Assembly (NCBI RefSeq): GCF_036227565.1 | Contig: NZ_CP109460.1 | Location: forward strand, 3,348,001 to 3,412,000 | Direction of reading: 5' to 3' | Length of the DNA stretch: 64,000 bases | Source: Streptomyces sp. NBC_01454 | GTDB lineage: Bacteria; Actinomycetota; Actinomycetes; Streptomycetales; Streptomycetaceae | Shown: in pieces, positions 35,988 to 45,739 of the stretch | Layout: each line of letters begins with the position of its first letter | How positions within the stretch are numbered: the stretch's first letter is position 1 | Position numbers and translations under genes: made by a program | The notes under the pieces: generated by a model | What the model was told of the DNA's origin: nothing | The model's database searches: none | What the model saw: the letters and a program-made list of their open reading frames with translations, nothing else

Positions 35988-36821
35988 ATGGCCCGCCGCC
36001 CCTCCGTCTCCGCCGCCCCGGCTCTCGCACCGTCCCGACCGGTCGGAACCGCCACCCGCGGGACCACCAACCCCAACCGACTGCGCCGCATGGACCGCTG
36101 GATAGCGGCCGAACACGGTGCGGTGCTGCGCCGCGCCGCCGACCCCGTGGCGGTCGACCTGGGCTACGGCGCGGCGCCCTGGACCGCGGTCGAGCTGCTC
36201 GGCCGGCTGCGGACGGTCAGGCCGGACGCCCGGGTCGTCGGCATCGAGATCGACCCGGCGCGGGTCGAGGCCGCCCGGTCCTACGAGCGGCCCGGGCTGG
36301 ACTTCGTCCACGGCGGCTTCGAGGTGCCGCTGCCCGGCCGGCGCGGCGGGGCACCGGTCCTCATCCGGGCGGCGAACGTGCTGCGGCAGTACGACGAGGA
36401 CGAGGTGGCCGCCGTGTGGCAGCGGTTGTGCGCCCGGCTGGCGCCCGGCGGACTGCTGGTCGAGGGCACCTGTGACGAGATCGGACGGCGGCACGTATGG
36501 GTGGCGCTGGGACCCGAGGGACCGCGCACGGTCACCTTCGCCGCCCGGCTCGGCTCCCTGCGGGCGCCCTCCGACCTGGCCGAACGCCTGCCGAAGGCGC
36601 TGATCCACCGCAATGTCCCGGGCGAGGCGGTCCATGCCTTCCTCCGGGACTTCGACCGCGCCTGGGCCGCGGCGGCCCCGCTGGGCACGCTGGGCGCACG
36701 CCAGCGCTGGCGCGCCGCCGTCCAGGCCCTGGCCACGGACTGGCCGCTGGCCGGGGATCCCCGGCGCCGCCGCCAGGGGGAGGTCACGGTGCGGTGGGAG
36801 GCCCTGGCCCCCAGGGGCTGA
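35988..36821 (+). CDS. Class I SAM-dependent methyltransferase
   Basis: 277 residues, ATG at 35988. TACTCT lies 8 nt before it and no ribosome-binding site is seen, so it may be leaderless. Motif I is VAVDLGYGAAPWTAVELL, followed by VVGIEIDPARVEAARSY (acidic residue binding SAM ribose) and IRAANVLRQYDEDEV. The substrate is unknown. It is divergent from mshA and conserved next to it as far as I recall. Confidence 0.83.
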   Translation: MARRPSVSAAPALAPSRPVGTATRGTTNPNRLRRMDRWIAAEHGAVLRRAADPVAVDLGYGAAPWTAVELLGRLRTVRPDARVVGIEIDPARVEAARSYERPGLDFVHGGFEVPLPGRRGGAPVLIRAANVLRQYDEDEVAAVWQRLCARLAPGGLLVEGTCDEIGRRHVWVALGPEGPRTVTFAARLGSLRAPSDLAERLPKALIHRNVPGEAVHAFLRDFDRAWAAAAPLGTLGARQRWRAAVQALATDWPLAGDPRRRRQGEVTVRWEALAPRG

Positions 36822-36837
36822 GCCGGTCGTTCCCCTG

Positions 36838-36858
36838 GGACACGCCTAGGGTGTGTCC
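36838..36858. terminator. Hairpin between convergent genes
   Basis: GGACACGCC pairs with GGTGTGTCC (one G-U pair), overlapping the stop codon of the XRE regulator on the minus strand. Confidence 0.5.
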
Positions 36859-37742
36859 GCCCCCGCGGCGGCCACGGACCGCCGCTCCCCCGCCACCCGC
36901 GCCCCGAGCTCCCGCAGCCGGCGCTCCGTCTGCGACCCGCGTGGGGCCGTGTACGTCACCAGCGCCTGGTCGGGGTCGGTGCTCAGCCGGAAGCTCTCGA
37001 AGGTGATCAGGAGCTCGCCGACGTGCGGATGCAGGATGCGCTTGGTGCCGCGCAGGCACTCGTACACCGCCTGGGTCTCCCACAGCCGCCGGAAGTCCGC
37101 GCTGCGGTCGAGGAGTTCGTTGACCACGGCACAGATCCGCGGGTCGTCGGGGTGCCGGCCACTGTCGGCACGCAGATTGCCGACCACCTCCAGGGCCTTC
37201 GCCTCCCAGTCCGGGTGCAGGGCGCGCGCCACCGGGTCGAGGAAGACCAGCAGCGCGGTGTTCCGCCGGTCCGGGGCGAGCGCCTCCAGGTCGAAGGCGA
37301 AGCGGCCGCCGAGCGTGTTCCAGGCCAGGATGTCCAGGCCGCGGCCGACGACCATGGCCGGGACGGTGGTGTCCATCGCGTCCAGCAGCTGCTGGACCTC
37401 CGGGCGGACGCGCTGCCCGGCGCCGGCCCCGGCGAGGCCCGAGTCGTCGGCGCCCGGGCGCCGCGGCAGGGCGACATTGCGCAGATACGTCACCTCGCCG
37501 CCGGTCAGCCGCAGCGCCCGGGCGATCGCGTCCAGCACGGAGTCCGAGATGGCGTGCGCCCGGCCCTGCTCGATCCGGGTGTAGTAGTCGACGCTGATGC
37601 CGGCGACCTGCGCGACCTCCTCGCGCCGCAGCCCGCGCACCCGGCGCCGGTTCACCCCGCCGGGCAGGCCGAGCTCGGCCGGGTCGAGCGCCGCGCGGCG
37701 CGCCTTGAGGAACGAGCCGATCTCGATTTCCGCGTACAGCAT
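36846..37742 (-). CDS. XRE regulator with MmyB-type ligand domain
   Basis: 298 residues from the ATG at 37742; GCATACT lies 10 nt upstream, suggesting a leaderless mRNA. The HTH is RRVRGLRREEVAQVAGISVDYYTRIEQGRAHAISDSVLDAIARALRL. The C-terminal 190 residues are a PAS-like MmyB domain (VPAMVVGRGLDILAWNTLGGRFAFD, NTALLVFLDPVAR, FRLSTDPDQALVTYTAP), which binds fatty-acid-like ligands in homologues. It is divergent from the aldo/keto reductase and probably controls it, as commonly seen. Confidence 0.9.
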   Translation of the reverse strand: MLYAEIEIGSFLKARRAALDPAELGLPGGVNRRRVRGLRREEVAQVAGISVDYYTRIEQGRAHAISDSVLDAIARALRLTGGEVTYLRNVALPRRPGADDSGLAGAGAGQRVRPEVQQLLDAMDTTVPAMVVGRGLDILAWNTLGGRFAFDLEALAPDRRNTALLVFLDPVARALHPDWEAKALEVVGNLRADSGRHPDDPRICAVVNELLDRSADFRRLWETQAVYECLRGTKRILHPHVGELLITFESFRLSTDPDQALVTYTAPRGSQTERRLRELGARVAGERRSVAAAGADTP

Positions 37743-37949
37743 CGGTCCAGTATGCGTCGCGCAGCCGGTCGGGTGGTTCCGCCGGACCCGGGCTGTGACG
37801 GGCCTGGTCCGCTCCGTGCACGCACCGCAAGGTGGTGCGAACACGCCTCAGGGGCGCCCCGGAGACGAACCGGTCCGCACTCGCCGCGGGACGGCCCGCC
37901 CGGCGCACGCCCCCGAGCGACCCCTCAGACCTGGCACAAGGAGCGGTTC

Positions 37950-38957
37950 ATGCAGCGCAGGATCCTCGGCGGCACCGGCATCTCGGTCAGCGAGTACGCG
38001 CTCGGCGCGATGATGCTCGGCGCCTGGGGCAACACCGACCACGACGAGTGCGTACGGCTGGTGCACCGTGCGCTGGACGCCGGGATCAACTTCGTCGACA
38101 CCGCGGACGTGTACGCCGCGGGCGAGTCCGAGGAGATCGTCGGCAAGGCGCTCCAGGGCCGCCGCGACGAGGTCGTCCTGGCCACCAAGTTCTTCCACCC
38201 GATGGGCCCGGACGCCCACCACGGCGGCAGCTCCCGGCGCTGGATCGTCCGCGCGGTGGAGGACAGCCTGCGCCGGCTGGGCACCGACCACCTCGACCTC
38301 TACCAGGTGCACCGGCCCGACCCGGCCACCGACATCGACGAGACCCTGTCCGCCCTCTCCGACCTCGTCCGGTCCGGCAAAGTGCGGGCGATCGGCACCT
38401 CGACGTTCCCCGCCGAGCAGCTCGTCGAGGCCCAGTGGACCGCCGAGCGCCGCGGCCACCAGCGCTTCCGCACCGAGCAGCCGCCGTACTCGATGCTGGC
38501 GCGCGGTGTGGAGAACGCGGTGCTGCCGACCGCGCAGCGCTATGGCATGGGCGTGCTGACCTGGGGTCCGCTCAGCGCCGGCTGGCTGTCCGGCCGGGAG
38601 CTGTCGGCCAGTTCACGGGCCGGGATGGAGACCCGGAAGTTCGACCTCTCGGTTCCGGAGAACGCCCGGAAGGCGGAGGCGGTGCGCGCGCTGTCGGCGG
38701 TCGCGGCCGAGGCGGGCCTGCCACTGCCGCACCTGGCGACCGCGTTCGTCCGCAGCCACCCCGCGGTGACGTCCGTGATCATCGGCCCGCGCACCCTCGA
38801 CCAGCTCGACAGCATGCTGGAGGGCTCGGACGTCACCCTCGACGCGGACCTCCTCGACCGGATCGACGCCATCGTCCCGCCCGGCACCGACCTCAACCGG
38901 GCCGACAACTACTACACCCCGCCGGCCATCGAGGACGCGTCGCTGCGGAGGCGGTGA
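37950..38957 (+). CDS. Aldo/keto reductase
   Basis: 335 residues, ATG after AAGGAG. (beta/alpha)8 NADPH-dependent oxidoreductase: GINFVDTADVYAAGESEEIVGKAL gives catalytic Asp and Tyr, VVLATKFF the Lys and LDLYQVHRPDP the His. SVIIGPRTLDQLDSML is the cofactor-binding C-terminal signature. It belongs to the YghZ/aryl-alcohol-type family. The physiological substrate is unknown. Confidence 0.93.
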   Translation: MQRRILGGTGISVSEYALGAMMLGAWGNTDHDECVRLVHRALDAGINFVDTADVYAAGESEEIVGKALQGRRDEVVLATKFFHPMGPDAHHGGSSRRWIVRAVEDSLRRLGTDHLDLYQVHRPDPATDIDETLSALSDLVRSGKVRAIGTSTFPAEQLVEAQWTAERRGHQRFRTEQPPYSMLARGVENAVLPTAQRYGMGVLTWGPLSAGWLSGRELSASSRAGMETRKFDLSVPENARKAEAVRALSAVAAEAGLPLPHLATAFVRSHPAVTSVIIGPRTLDQLDSMLEGSDVTLDADLLDRIDAIVPPGTDLNRADNYYTPPAIEDASLRRR

Positions 38958-39257
38958 GGGGCCGGGCCCAGGGCGGGGCCCCTGCACCGGGAGCAGGCCA
39001 CCGGATTTCCGGACCCTTCCCCGGAGAAAGATGGCTTCTCGATTGTCCCATTGAATTCCGCGGTCCTCGCGGAGCCGTGACCCGGCGATATGCCGCTCGA
39101 ATACCGGCCGAATCCGGTGAACCCACGGACCGGCGCGCCCCGCCTTGGGGCGCCGCCGAACCACCCCCTTTTCCGGGAAGCGGCCGACTCCCTCATGCGG
39201 ACGCCCGCCGAGGCCCCCGCCCACGGGGGTCCCCGGCAGCTTTTCCGGCTTTACCGG

Positions 39258-39584
39258 CTATTTCTTGGCCTTCCCGTAGGCCTCACGAAGGGAGGCGGGC
39301 ACCCGGCCTCGCTCGCTGACCTCGTACCCCTTCGACTTCGCCCATGCCCTGATGGCGGCGGTGTCCTCGCCGCCCGTCGCCGGTTGCCGCGGCTTTCTGG
39401 ACTTACGCGTCCGGCGGCCCACCCGCGTGAACGGCGCGACGGCCTCCAGCAGCTTGTCGTAGCTGTCCGGGCCCAGATCGATCTCGTAAGTGACGCCGTC
39501 AAGAGACAAGGTGTGAGTGGTGACCTCTGCGGTTTCTTCACCCGTGAGATCATCCGCGTAGATGGTGATTACTTTCTGTGCCAT
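39258..39584 (-). CDS. lsr2: Lsr2-family nucleoid-associated protein
   Basis: 108 residues. AQKVITIYADDLTGEETAEVTTHTLSLDGVTYEIDLG is the dimerisation domain. TAAIRAWAKSKGYEVSERGRVPASLREAY is the DNA-binding domain, with the AT-hook-like RGR that inserts in the minor groove. It binds A/T-rich, often horizontally acquired, DNA and silences it. Streptomyces have two paralogues (Lsr2 and LsrL); I cannot tell which this is. Confidence 0.95.
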   Translation of the reverse strand: MAQKVITIYADDLTGEETAEVTTHTLSLDGVTYEIDLGPDSYDKLLEAVAPFTRVGRRTRKSRKPRQPATGGEDTAAIRAWAKSKGYEVSERGRVPASLREAYGKAKK

Positions 39585-39732
39585 GACGCGATTTTACGTC
39601 CCCCCGGCGAAATCACCGCATCACGGATCCGGCAGGCCAGTTATGGATCCGTGCGGAGAATAGTACGGGCTCCGCGCATGAGCGTTTTCGGCGTCGCGCA
39701 CATGGATGCCGCGCCCCGCCCATGCCCGGCTC

Positions 39733-40152
39733 TCACGCCAGATGCAGCGCCGCGAGCAAGGCGTCCACCAGGGGCCGGTCCCGCTCCTGCGTGAGGCGGC
39801 GGCGGGCGTCGGCCGGGGAGAGCCACACCAGGCGGTCGACCTCACTGTTCGGCGTGAAGGCGCCCGCGAGGGCCTCGGCCGCCCAGTAACGGACCTGCTT
39901 GGGGTGGCCGTTGGCCACATAGCAGGAGGTGGGCAGCGGCGCGCCGGGCCGGCAGTCCATGCCGGTCTCCTCCGCCACCTCGCGCACCGCCCCGGCCAGG
40001 GCGCTCTCGCCGCGCTTCAACTTGCCTTTGGGGTGCGACCAGTCGTCGTACTTGGGGCGGTGCACCAGCGCGATCTCCAGGCCGTCCTCGGAGGCGGCGC
40101 GGCGCCACAGCACACAGCCCGCCGCCCGTACCGGCCGCTGGATCACCGTCAC
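39733..40152 (-). CDS. NUDIX hydrolase
   Basis: 139 residues from a GTG. The Nudix box is GKLKRGESALAGAVREVAEETGM (matches GX5EX7REUXEEXGU). VRAAGCVLWRRA and EIALVHRPKYDDWSHPKGKL resemble the N-terminal domain of mycobacterial MutT1 (diphosphoinositol or 8-oxo-dGTP hydrolase). It lacks the histidine-phosphatase second domain of MutT1. It is adjacent to CHAD and ppk, so polyphosphate or nucleotide polyphosphate substrates are plausible. Confidence 0.9.
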   Translation of the reverse strand: MTVIQRPVRAAGCVLWRRAASEDGLEIALVHRPKYDDWSHPKGKLKRGESALAGAVREVAEETGMDCRPGAPLPTSCYVANGHPKQVRYWAAEALAGAFTPNSEVDRLVWLSPADARRRLTQERDRPLVDALLAALHLA

Positions 40153-40207
40153 GTCCTCATCCCCTGCTGCCCGGTCATGGCATCCCTCCGGTGTTGTGGG
40201 GCGTTCC

Positions 40208-41503
40208 TCAGCCGGTCCGCTCGGGCGTGCGCGGCAGCCATACCCGGCCGAAGGCGTAGCGGGCCGCCTCCACCTCGTGCCGCTGGTCGGCGTGGAGCAC
40301 GCCGAGGGCGTAGGCGGTGGCCGGGGCGATGCGGGGGGTGCGGGCCGCGGCGGTGGCCGCGGCGGCCGCCTCCGCGGCGTCGCGGTGCCACTCCAGGGCC
40401 CGGCCCGCCTCCGCCAGTCGTTGCTCGGCGTACTCCGGAGCGATGACCTCCCGGGCGTAACGGCTCAGCCGCACCAGCATCCGTACCTGGTGCCAAGGCG
40501 CGTCCTGGCGCTGGTCGGCAGCGAGCGCGGCGGCGTTGTACGGGTAGCCGGCGCGGGACAGCGGCAGCGTGGCCACCGCCTCCACCAGCCGCCGGTACGC
40601 CTGGTCGGCGAGCGGCGGCAGCGCCTCGGCGGCGGGCAGTTCGGCGTTCTTGCCGGCCGGCGGGGCCTCGGAGGCGAGCACCGCCACGGAGTCGGCGACG
40701 GCGTGGAAGCGGGAGGAGCCCAGGGCCTGGAGTGCGGCGGAGTGGGCGCGGGTGCGGGCGAGGGTGAGCTGGCGGTCGAGCAGCGCCCCGGCCCGCGCGG
40801 CACCGGCCGCCAGGGCGCCGTCGGGGTCCGGCTCGGTGGCGGCGTCGGAGGCGGTGTCAGAGACGGCGGGCGGGGCGGCGGCCGCCGTGGCGGCGCGCCC
40901 CGGTGGCGTACGGTCCCGCCGGTTCCGCTGGTCGCGCTTCGCCTGGTCCCGGTCGTCGGGGCCGCCGCGGTCGGGCCGCTCCCCCCGGCCCGTGAGCCGT
41001 TGCAGGGCCGCCATCAGCCGGTCCCGGCGGGCCGCGCAGGCCTGTTCGCGGGCCAGGGTGCCGGACAGCCAGCCGAGTTCGGCGCGGAGCTGGTCGGCCC
41101 AGGCCTCCTCGGTCAGCGGCCGGTAGGTGTGCAGGGTGGCGCTGATCCGGCGGGCGGCGCGGCGCAGCTGCCGGGCCGCGTCGCCGGCGCCCTCCGCGTC
41201 CGCGCCGCTCTCGCGGTGCAGCCGCAGACTGCGCAGGAAGTCCGCGGCCTGCTGGTGCAGATAGCCGGCGAGGACCTCCTCGGCGGTGCGGGCGGTGAGG
41301 CCGGTGCCGGGGTCGGCGCCGGTGCCGTCGGCGTCCCCCGAGCCGTGGGTCATCAGCGGTCCGGGTGAGGTGCCGCGGGGGCTGCCGTCGTCCGCGCAGG
41401 GTGCGTCCACCACGGCGGAACGGGCTCCGGGCGCCCCGCCGGGCTCGTATCCGATGCCGATAAGACCCGCCGGCCCTCCGGTCTGCTGGTCATGTCGCTG
41501 GGC
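40208..41503 (-). CDS. CHAD domain protein
   Basis: About 431 residues from the GTG at 41503 (GGAGG 8 nt upstream), overlapping the ppk end by 14 nt. CHAD domains are helical bundles that bind polyphosphate through conserved His, Lys and Arg residues. Here [42 protein letters not shown] and [23 protein letters not shown] are typical. A Pro/Ala-rich acidic insertion splits the domain. Coupling to ppk fits a polyphosphate-granule role. Confidence 0.88.
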   Translation of the reverse strand, partial: AQRHDQQTGGPAGLIGIGYEPGGAPGARSAVVDAPCADDGSPRGTSPGPLMTHGSGDADGTGADPGTGLTARTAEEVLAGYLHQQAADFLRSLRLHRESGADAEGAGDAARQLRRAARRISATLHTYRPLTEEAWADQLRAELGWLSGTLAREQACAARRDRLMAALQRLTGRGERPDRGGPDDRDQAKRDQRNRRDRTPPGRAATAAAAPPAVSDTASDAATEPDPDGALAAGAARAGALLDRQLTLARTRAHSAALQALGSSRFHAVADSVAVLASEAPPAGKNAELPAAEALPPLADQAYRRLVEAVATLPLSRAGYPYNAAALAADQRQDAPWHQVRMLVRLSRYAREVIAPEYAEQRLAEAGRALEWHRDAAEAAAAATAAARTPRIAPATAYALGVLHADQRHEVEAARYAFGRVWLPRTPERTG

Positions 41504-43772
41504 CACGCCGGCGCCTCCGGGCGTCAATGAGCATTTCCTGTATGTTGCGCAGCGGCGCGCCGTCCGCGTCGGCCGCGTGCCGGGTCCAGTCGCCGTCCGG
41601 GCCCAGGTGCCAGGAGGACGTGGCGTCCGATGTCCCGGTCTCCAGCAGCCGGTTGAGGGCGACGCGGTGGGCCGGGTCGGCGACCCGCACCAGTGCCTCG
41701 ATCCGCCGGTCCAGATTCCGGTGCATCATGTCCGCGCTGCCGAGCCACACCTCGGGCTCGCCGCCGTTGCCGAAGGCGAAGACCCGGGAGTGTTCCAGGA
41801 AGCGGCCGAGGATGCTGCGGACACGGATGTTCTCGCTCAGACCGGGGACTCCGGGGCGCAGCGCGCAGATGCCGCGTACCAGGATGTCGACCGGCACGCC
41901 GGCCTGCGAGGCGCGGTAGAGCGCGTCGATGACGGCCTCGTCGACCATCGAGTTGACCTTGATGCGGACGTAGGCCGCCCGGCCCGCGCGCTGGTGGGCG
42001 ATCTCCGTGGTGATGCGCTGTATCAGGCCGTCCCGCAGGGACTTGGGCGCGACCAGCAGGCGGCGGTAGGTCTCCCGCCGCGAGTAGCCGGAGAGCCGGT
42101 TGAACAGGTCCGAGAGGTCGGCGCCGACCTGCGGGTCGGCGGTCAGCAGCCCCAGGTCCTCGTAGAGCCGGGCCGTCTTGGGGTGGTAATTGCCGGTCCC
42201 CACATGGGAGTAGCGGCGCAGCATCTCGCCTTCCTGGCGGACGACCAGCGAGAGCTTGCAGTGCGTCTTGAGGCCGACCAGCCCGTAGACGACGTGACAG
42301 CCGGACTCCTCCAGCTTCCGGGCCCACTTGATGTTGGCCTGCTCGTCGAAGCGGGCCTTGATCTCGACCAGGACGAGGACCTGCTTGCCGGACTCCGCGG
42401 CGTCTATCAGGGCGTCGACGATCGGGGAGTCGCCGGAGGTGCGGTAGAGCGTCTGCTTGATCGCGAGGACGTCCGGGTCGGCGGCGGCCTGCTCCAGGAA
42501 CGCCTGGACGGAGGTGGAGAAGGAGTCGTAGGGGTGGTGCAGGAGGACGTCGCGGGCGCGCAGGGCGGCGAAGATGTCCGGGGCGGAGGCGGACTCCACC
42601 TCGGCGAGGTCGCGGTGGGTGCCGGCCACGAATTTGGGGTACTTCAGCTCGGGCCGGTCCAGGGCCCCGATCCCGAAGAGGCCGGTGAGGTCCAGCGGGC
42701 CGGGCAGCGGGTAGACCTCGGCGTCGGAGATCTTCAGCTCCTGGACGAGCAGATCGAGCACGGCCGGGTCGATGGACTCCTCGACCTCCAGGCGCACCGG
42801 CGGGCCGAAGCGCCGCCGCATCAGCTCCTTCTCCAGGGCCTGGAGGAGGTTCTCCGCGTCGTCCTCCTCGACCTCCAGGTCTTCGTTGCGGGTGACCCGG
42901 AACATGTGGTGGGCGCGCACCTCCATCCCCGGGAACAGCTCCTCCAGGTGGGCGGCGATGACGTCCTCGATGGGGACGTAGCGCTGCGGGGAGGCCTCCA
43001 GGAAGCGGGAGAGCAGCGGCGGCACCTTGACCCGCGCGAAGTGGTCGTGGCCGCTGACCGGGTTGCGTACGACGACGGCCAGATTCAGCGAGAGGCCGGA
43101 GATGTACGGGAAGGGGTGCGCGGGGTCCACGGCCAGGGGCGTGAGCACCGGGAAGATCTGCTGGCGGAAGAGCGTGAACAGGCGGGCCTGCTCCTTCTCG
43201 GTCAGCTCGGGCCAGCGGATCAGATGGATGCCCTGGTCGGCCAGCTCGGGGGCGACGTCCTGCTGGAAACAGGCGGCGTGCCGGGCCATGAGCTCACGCG
43301 AGCGGGTCCAGATCAGATCCAGCACCTCACGGGGCTGGAGTCCGGAGGCGGAGCGGGTGGCGACGCCGGTGGCTATCCGTCGCTTGAGTCCGGCGACCCG
43401 GACCATGAAGAACTCGTCCAGGTTGCTGGCGAAAATCGCAAGGAAGTTCGCCCGTTCGAGGAGCGGGGTGGCCGGGTCCTCGGCCAGTTCCAGCACCCGC
43501 TCGTTGAAGGCCAGCCAGCTGCGCTCGCGGTCCAGGAACCGGTCACCGGGCAGTTCCTCGCCGTCCACGCCCACCACGCCGCTGTCCTCGTACGCATCGG
43601 GATCGGCGTCGAGGTCGGGTTCCAGCCCGGGCACCGTCCCCCGGACCGCCTGCGGGCGGTGCGCGGCGATGGAGCCCACGGACGGCTGGGCCGAGGGGGC
43701 CGCGGCCTTGGGGGGCTTCGGGGTCGACGTCTCGGGCTGGACCTGTGCCTGAGCGCTGGGCTGCTGGTTCAT
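41490..43772 (-). CDS. ppk: Polyphosphate kinase 1
   Basis: About 760 residues from the ATG at 43772; an ATG at 43874 would add 34 residues but lacks a ribosome-binding site. After a disordered Pro/Gln/Ala N-terminus come the N domain ([20 protein letters not shown]), the head domain, and catalytic C1/C2 domains. The autophosphorylated His is in [20 protein letters not shown], and [19 protein letters not shown] carries the second conserved His. It makes polyphosphate from ATP reversibly. In Streptomyces, ppk is PhoP-regulated and influences antibiotic production. Confidence 0.97.
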   Translation of the reverse strand: MNQQPSAQAQVQPETSTPKPPKAAAPSAQPSVGSIAAHRPQAVRGTVPGLEPDLDADPDAYEDSGVVGVDGEELPGDRFLDRERSWLAFNERVLELAEDPATPLLERANFLAIFASNLDEFFMVRVAGLKRRIATGVATRSASGLQPREVLDLIWTRSRELMARHAACFQQDVAPELADQGIHLIRWPELTEKEQARLFTLFRQQIFPVLTPLAVDPAHPFPYISGLSLNLAVVVRNPVSGHDHFARVKVPPLLSRFLEASPQRYVPIEDVIAAHLEELFPGMEVRAHHMFRVTRNEDLEVEEDDAENLLQALEKELMRRRFGPPVRLEVEESIDPAVLDLLVQELKISDAEVYPLPGPLDLTGLFGIGALDRPELKYPKFVAGTHRDLAEVESASAPDIFAALRARDVLLHHPYDSFSTSVQAFLEQAAADPDVLAIKQTLYRTSGDSPIVDALIDAAESGKQVLVLVEIKARFDEQANIKWARKLEESGCHVVYGLVGLKTHCKLSLVVRQEGEMLRRYSHVGTGNYHPKTARLYEDLGLLTADPQVGADLSDLFNRLSGYSRRETYRRLLVAPKSLRDGLIQRITTEIAHQRAGRAAYVRIKVNSMVDEAVIDALYRASQAGVPVDILVRGICALRPGVPGLSENIRVRSILGRFLEHSRVFAFGNGGEPEVWLGSADMMHRNLDRRIEALVRVADPAHRVALNRLLETGTSDATSSWHLGPDGDWTRHAADADGAPLRNIQEMLIDARRRRRGPAT

Positions 43773-44171
43773 GTCCTTATTCTTCCGCGTACCCGGGGTT
43801 CCAGGCGCGTCAGGAAGAGGCGGCGGCGCGACATGGAGCCTGGGAGTCGGGACGTTCGGCACAGCGGGCTGCATTCAGCGATGCTCGCAAGCGACGTTGA
43901 ATCGCCGGTAACGCGGATATGGCGGCCAGGCAAGCGGGGTGCTACTCCCCGGGGTATTCCGGGGGTGCCGGGCCCGGGCCGCCGGGGGTGTCCGGGCCCG
44001 TGTCCGGGTCCGCGGCCCGGCGCGTGACGCTGTGCGGGGACGTCCGGTCCGGTGCCGTCGGGCGGCGCGGGACGCCGGGGGCGGCGCCTCCCGGAGTCCG
44101 TTCCGGCGCCGGGCTCCGCGGTGCGGCGCGCCCCTGGTGCCTGCCCCGACGCGGCCGTAGTCACACGCCCG

Positions 44172-44177
44172 ATTATA
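44172..44177 (-). promoter_or_regulatory. Possible -10 element (TATAAT) reading toward ppk
   Basis: A perfect TATAAT on the minus strand, rare in this genome, 400 bp upstream of ppk. The sequence 17-18 bp upstream (AAAAGG) is a poor -35, so promoter strength is uncertain. Confidence 0.35.
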
Positions 44178-44433
44178 GACGGGAAATGCCCGGCCCTTTT
44201 GGATCACATTTGATCAAGCGGCAGGGTACGGAAAGGGGGCCGAAGGGGGCCGCCTGTTTCCGTTTCCCCGTTTATCAAGGATGCGACTTCCCACTTTGTT
44301 GGCCGCTCGTATGCGTTCGGGGCGGCGGGGAAGGCGTGGCGGGAGGCCGGAAGCCCGACCGGCCGGGCGGGGACTGCGCGCGATGCCTTGCGGGCGGGCG
44401 TGGTCGCCGGCCGCCCCGTCCGCCGCGGCGTAC

Positions 44434-44468
44434 GGCGAACGGCGAACGGCGAACGGCGAACAGCGAAC
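44434..44468. repeat. Tandem 7-bp repeat GGCGAAC (five copies)
   Basis: Four perfect GGCGAAC units and one AGCGAAC, contiguous. Confidence 0.9.
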
Positions 44469-44692
44469 GGGGCCCGGCCTCAAGGCATTTGGTCACCGGA
44501 ACGCTCCGCCACCCTCCCCCGGGAAGGAAATCCTCCCGGGGAAAGGAGAGACGGAGCGCAATGCACCGGAGAAGGAAATACGGGAGAGCGCGGAGGGGGT
44601 GGAGGGGGAGGAGGGGGTAATTCACCGAGCGGCCGCGGACCGGGAAAAGCCGGAAAGCGCCGTAAAAGGCCGGGGACCCCGCCCGCGCCCCC

Positions 44693-45739
44693 TCACCCGT
44701 GCCGGCGCCGCATCACCCGGAAGGCGAGCACGGTCAGTACCACCGCCGCCACCAGCACGATCCCGGCCTCGGTCCACGCCAGGGGCCAGTGGTGCGACAC
44801 CGGGTGGTGGTCCATGTACTGGCCGGCCACGTGGTGCCGGCGCAGACAGCCGGTGAAGTCCTGGTCGGGGCGGCACGGCAGCTCGGGCAGCCGCTCGCCC
44901 GAGGTGGTGTAGTACCCCTGCCCCACCAGCCAGGAGCTGTCCGGCACCTGGGTGGGCTCATCGGTCCCGAACTTGGTCGTGGTGAGCGGCATCAGATAGG
45001 GCCTGAGCTGTATGAACGCCGCCTGCACCAGGACCGTGGCGGTCAGCGTGACACCCATCGCCACGACCGTGCGGCGCAGCAGCAGACCGGTCAGCGTGCC
45101 GATCGCCAGGCCCAGCAGGGAGTAGGCGACGGGCACCGGGCCGAGCGAGTTGAAGCCGAGGGTGGAATACCAGTACGCACCGGACACCTCGTCGCCGCCG
45201 ACCTGCCAGAGCCAGGTGTAGGCCGCCGACAGCAGCGTGCCGACGGCGAGCACGACCGCGGCCGGCAGCGCCATCTTCGCCGTCAGCCAGCGCAGCGGAC
45301 CGACCGACTGGGACAGCACAGGCTTGTGGGTGCCGGCCTCCAGCTCCCGGGCGATCAGCGGGGCGCCGAGGAACAGACCTACCAGCGCGGGCAGCAGCAC
45401 CAGGCCCGCCTCGGCCAGTTTCAGCGACGAGCCGTAGGCGCCGCGGAAGGCGGTGACCGCGTCCTGGGTGCCCGAGCAGCGCGCGACGAGCGAGATCTGC
45501 GAACAGCCGGCGATGTGGTGCGCGTCGATGAACCCGGCCATCCGGCCGCGCAGCACCGCGCACCAGACCGCGCCGCCGACCGCCGCGGCGAGCAGCACGC
45601 CGAAGACCAGCCGGTGCTGGCGCCACACCAGCCAGACGAGGCCGCCCAGCGGTCCGCGGCCGCCCGTGGCGCGGGGGTGCTCCGGTGTGTCCGCGGTGCG
45701 CCCGTGCCCGCTCGCCCCGAGGTGTGCCGTGCTGGTCAT
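44693..45739 (-). CDS. ABC-2 type transporter permease
   Basis: 348 residues with six hydrophobic segments: LVFGVLLAAAVGGAVWCAVL, GLVLLPALVGLFLGAPLIA, AAVVLAVGTLLSAAYTWLW, VAYSLLGLAIGTLTGLL, VVAMGVTLTATVLVQAAF and a C-terminal AGIVLVAAVVLTVLAF. A large extracellular loop with Cys and His (LPCRPDQDFTGCLRRHHVAG) precedes the last helix. Its start overlaps the ATPase stop (ATGA), so the two form one exporter. The cargo is unknown; exporters of this kind often handle antibiotics or cell-envelope stress. Confidence 0.88.
   Translation of the reverse strand: MTSTAHLGASGHGRTADTPEHPRATGGRGPLGGLVWLVWRQHRLVFGVLLAAAVGGAVWCAVLRGRMAGFIDAHHIAGCSQISLVARCSGTQDAVTAFRGAYGSSLKLAEAGLVLLPALVGLFLGAPLIARELEAGTHKPVLSQSVGPLRWLTAKMALPAAVVLAVGTLLSAAYTWLWQVGGDEVSGAYWYSTLGFNSLGPVPVAYSLLGLAIGTLTGLLLRRTVVAMGVTLTATVLVQAAFIQLRPYLMPLTTTKFGTDEPTQVPDSSWLVGQGYYTTSGERLPELPCRPDQDFTGCLRRHHVAGQYMDHHPVSHHWPLAWTEAGIVLVAAVVLTVLAFRVMRRRHG

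Larger units (their letters stand above)
43773..44692. other. About 920-bp spacer upstream of ppk
   Basis: No supported gene. Its first half is very GC-rich, then 44165-44290 is A/T-richer with a minus-strand TATAAT (44177-44172) and a GATCA/TGATC dyad (44202-44215). A heptamer repeat sits at 44434-44468. A possible 19-residue basic reading frame (44561-44620) is discussed under rejected items. Confidence 0.5.

Noticed and set aside
41286..44027. Plus-strand 913-codon open frame
   Set aside because: Exact antisense shadow of ppk and CHAD caused by high GC; no recognisable protein features.
44561..44620. Possible 19-residue Arg-rich peptide (starts MHRRRKYG) with GGAG upstream
   Set aside because: The surrounding purine-rich sequence gives Arg/Gly codons by composition alone; no terminator or conservation evidence. 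Not called.
43919..44620. Plus-strand 233-codon frame upstream of ppk
   Set aside because: Gly/Arg/Pro composition, passes through a heptamer repeat, no ribosome-binding site or domain.
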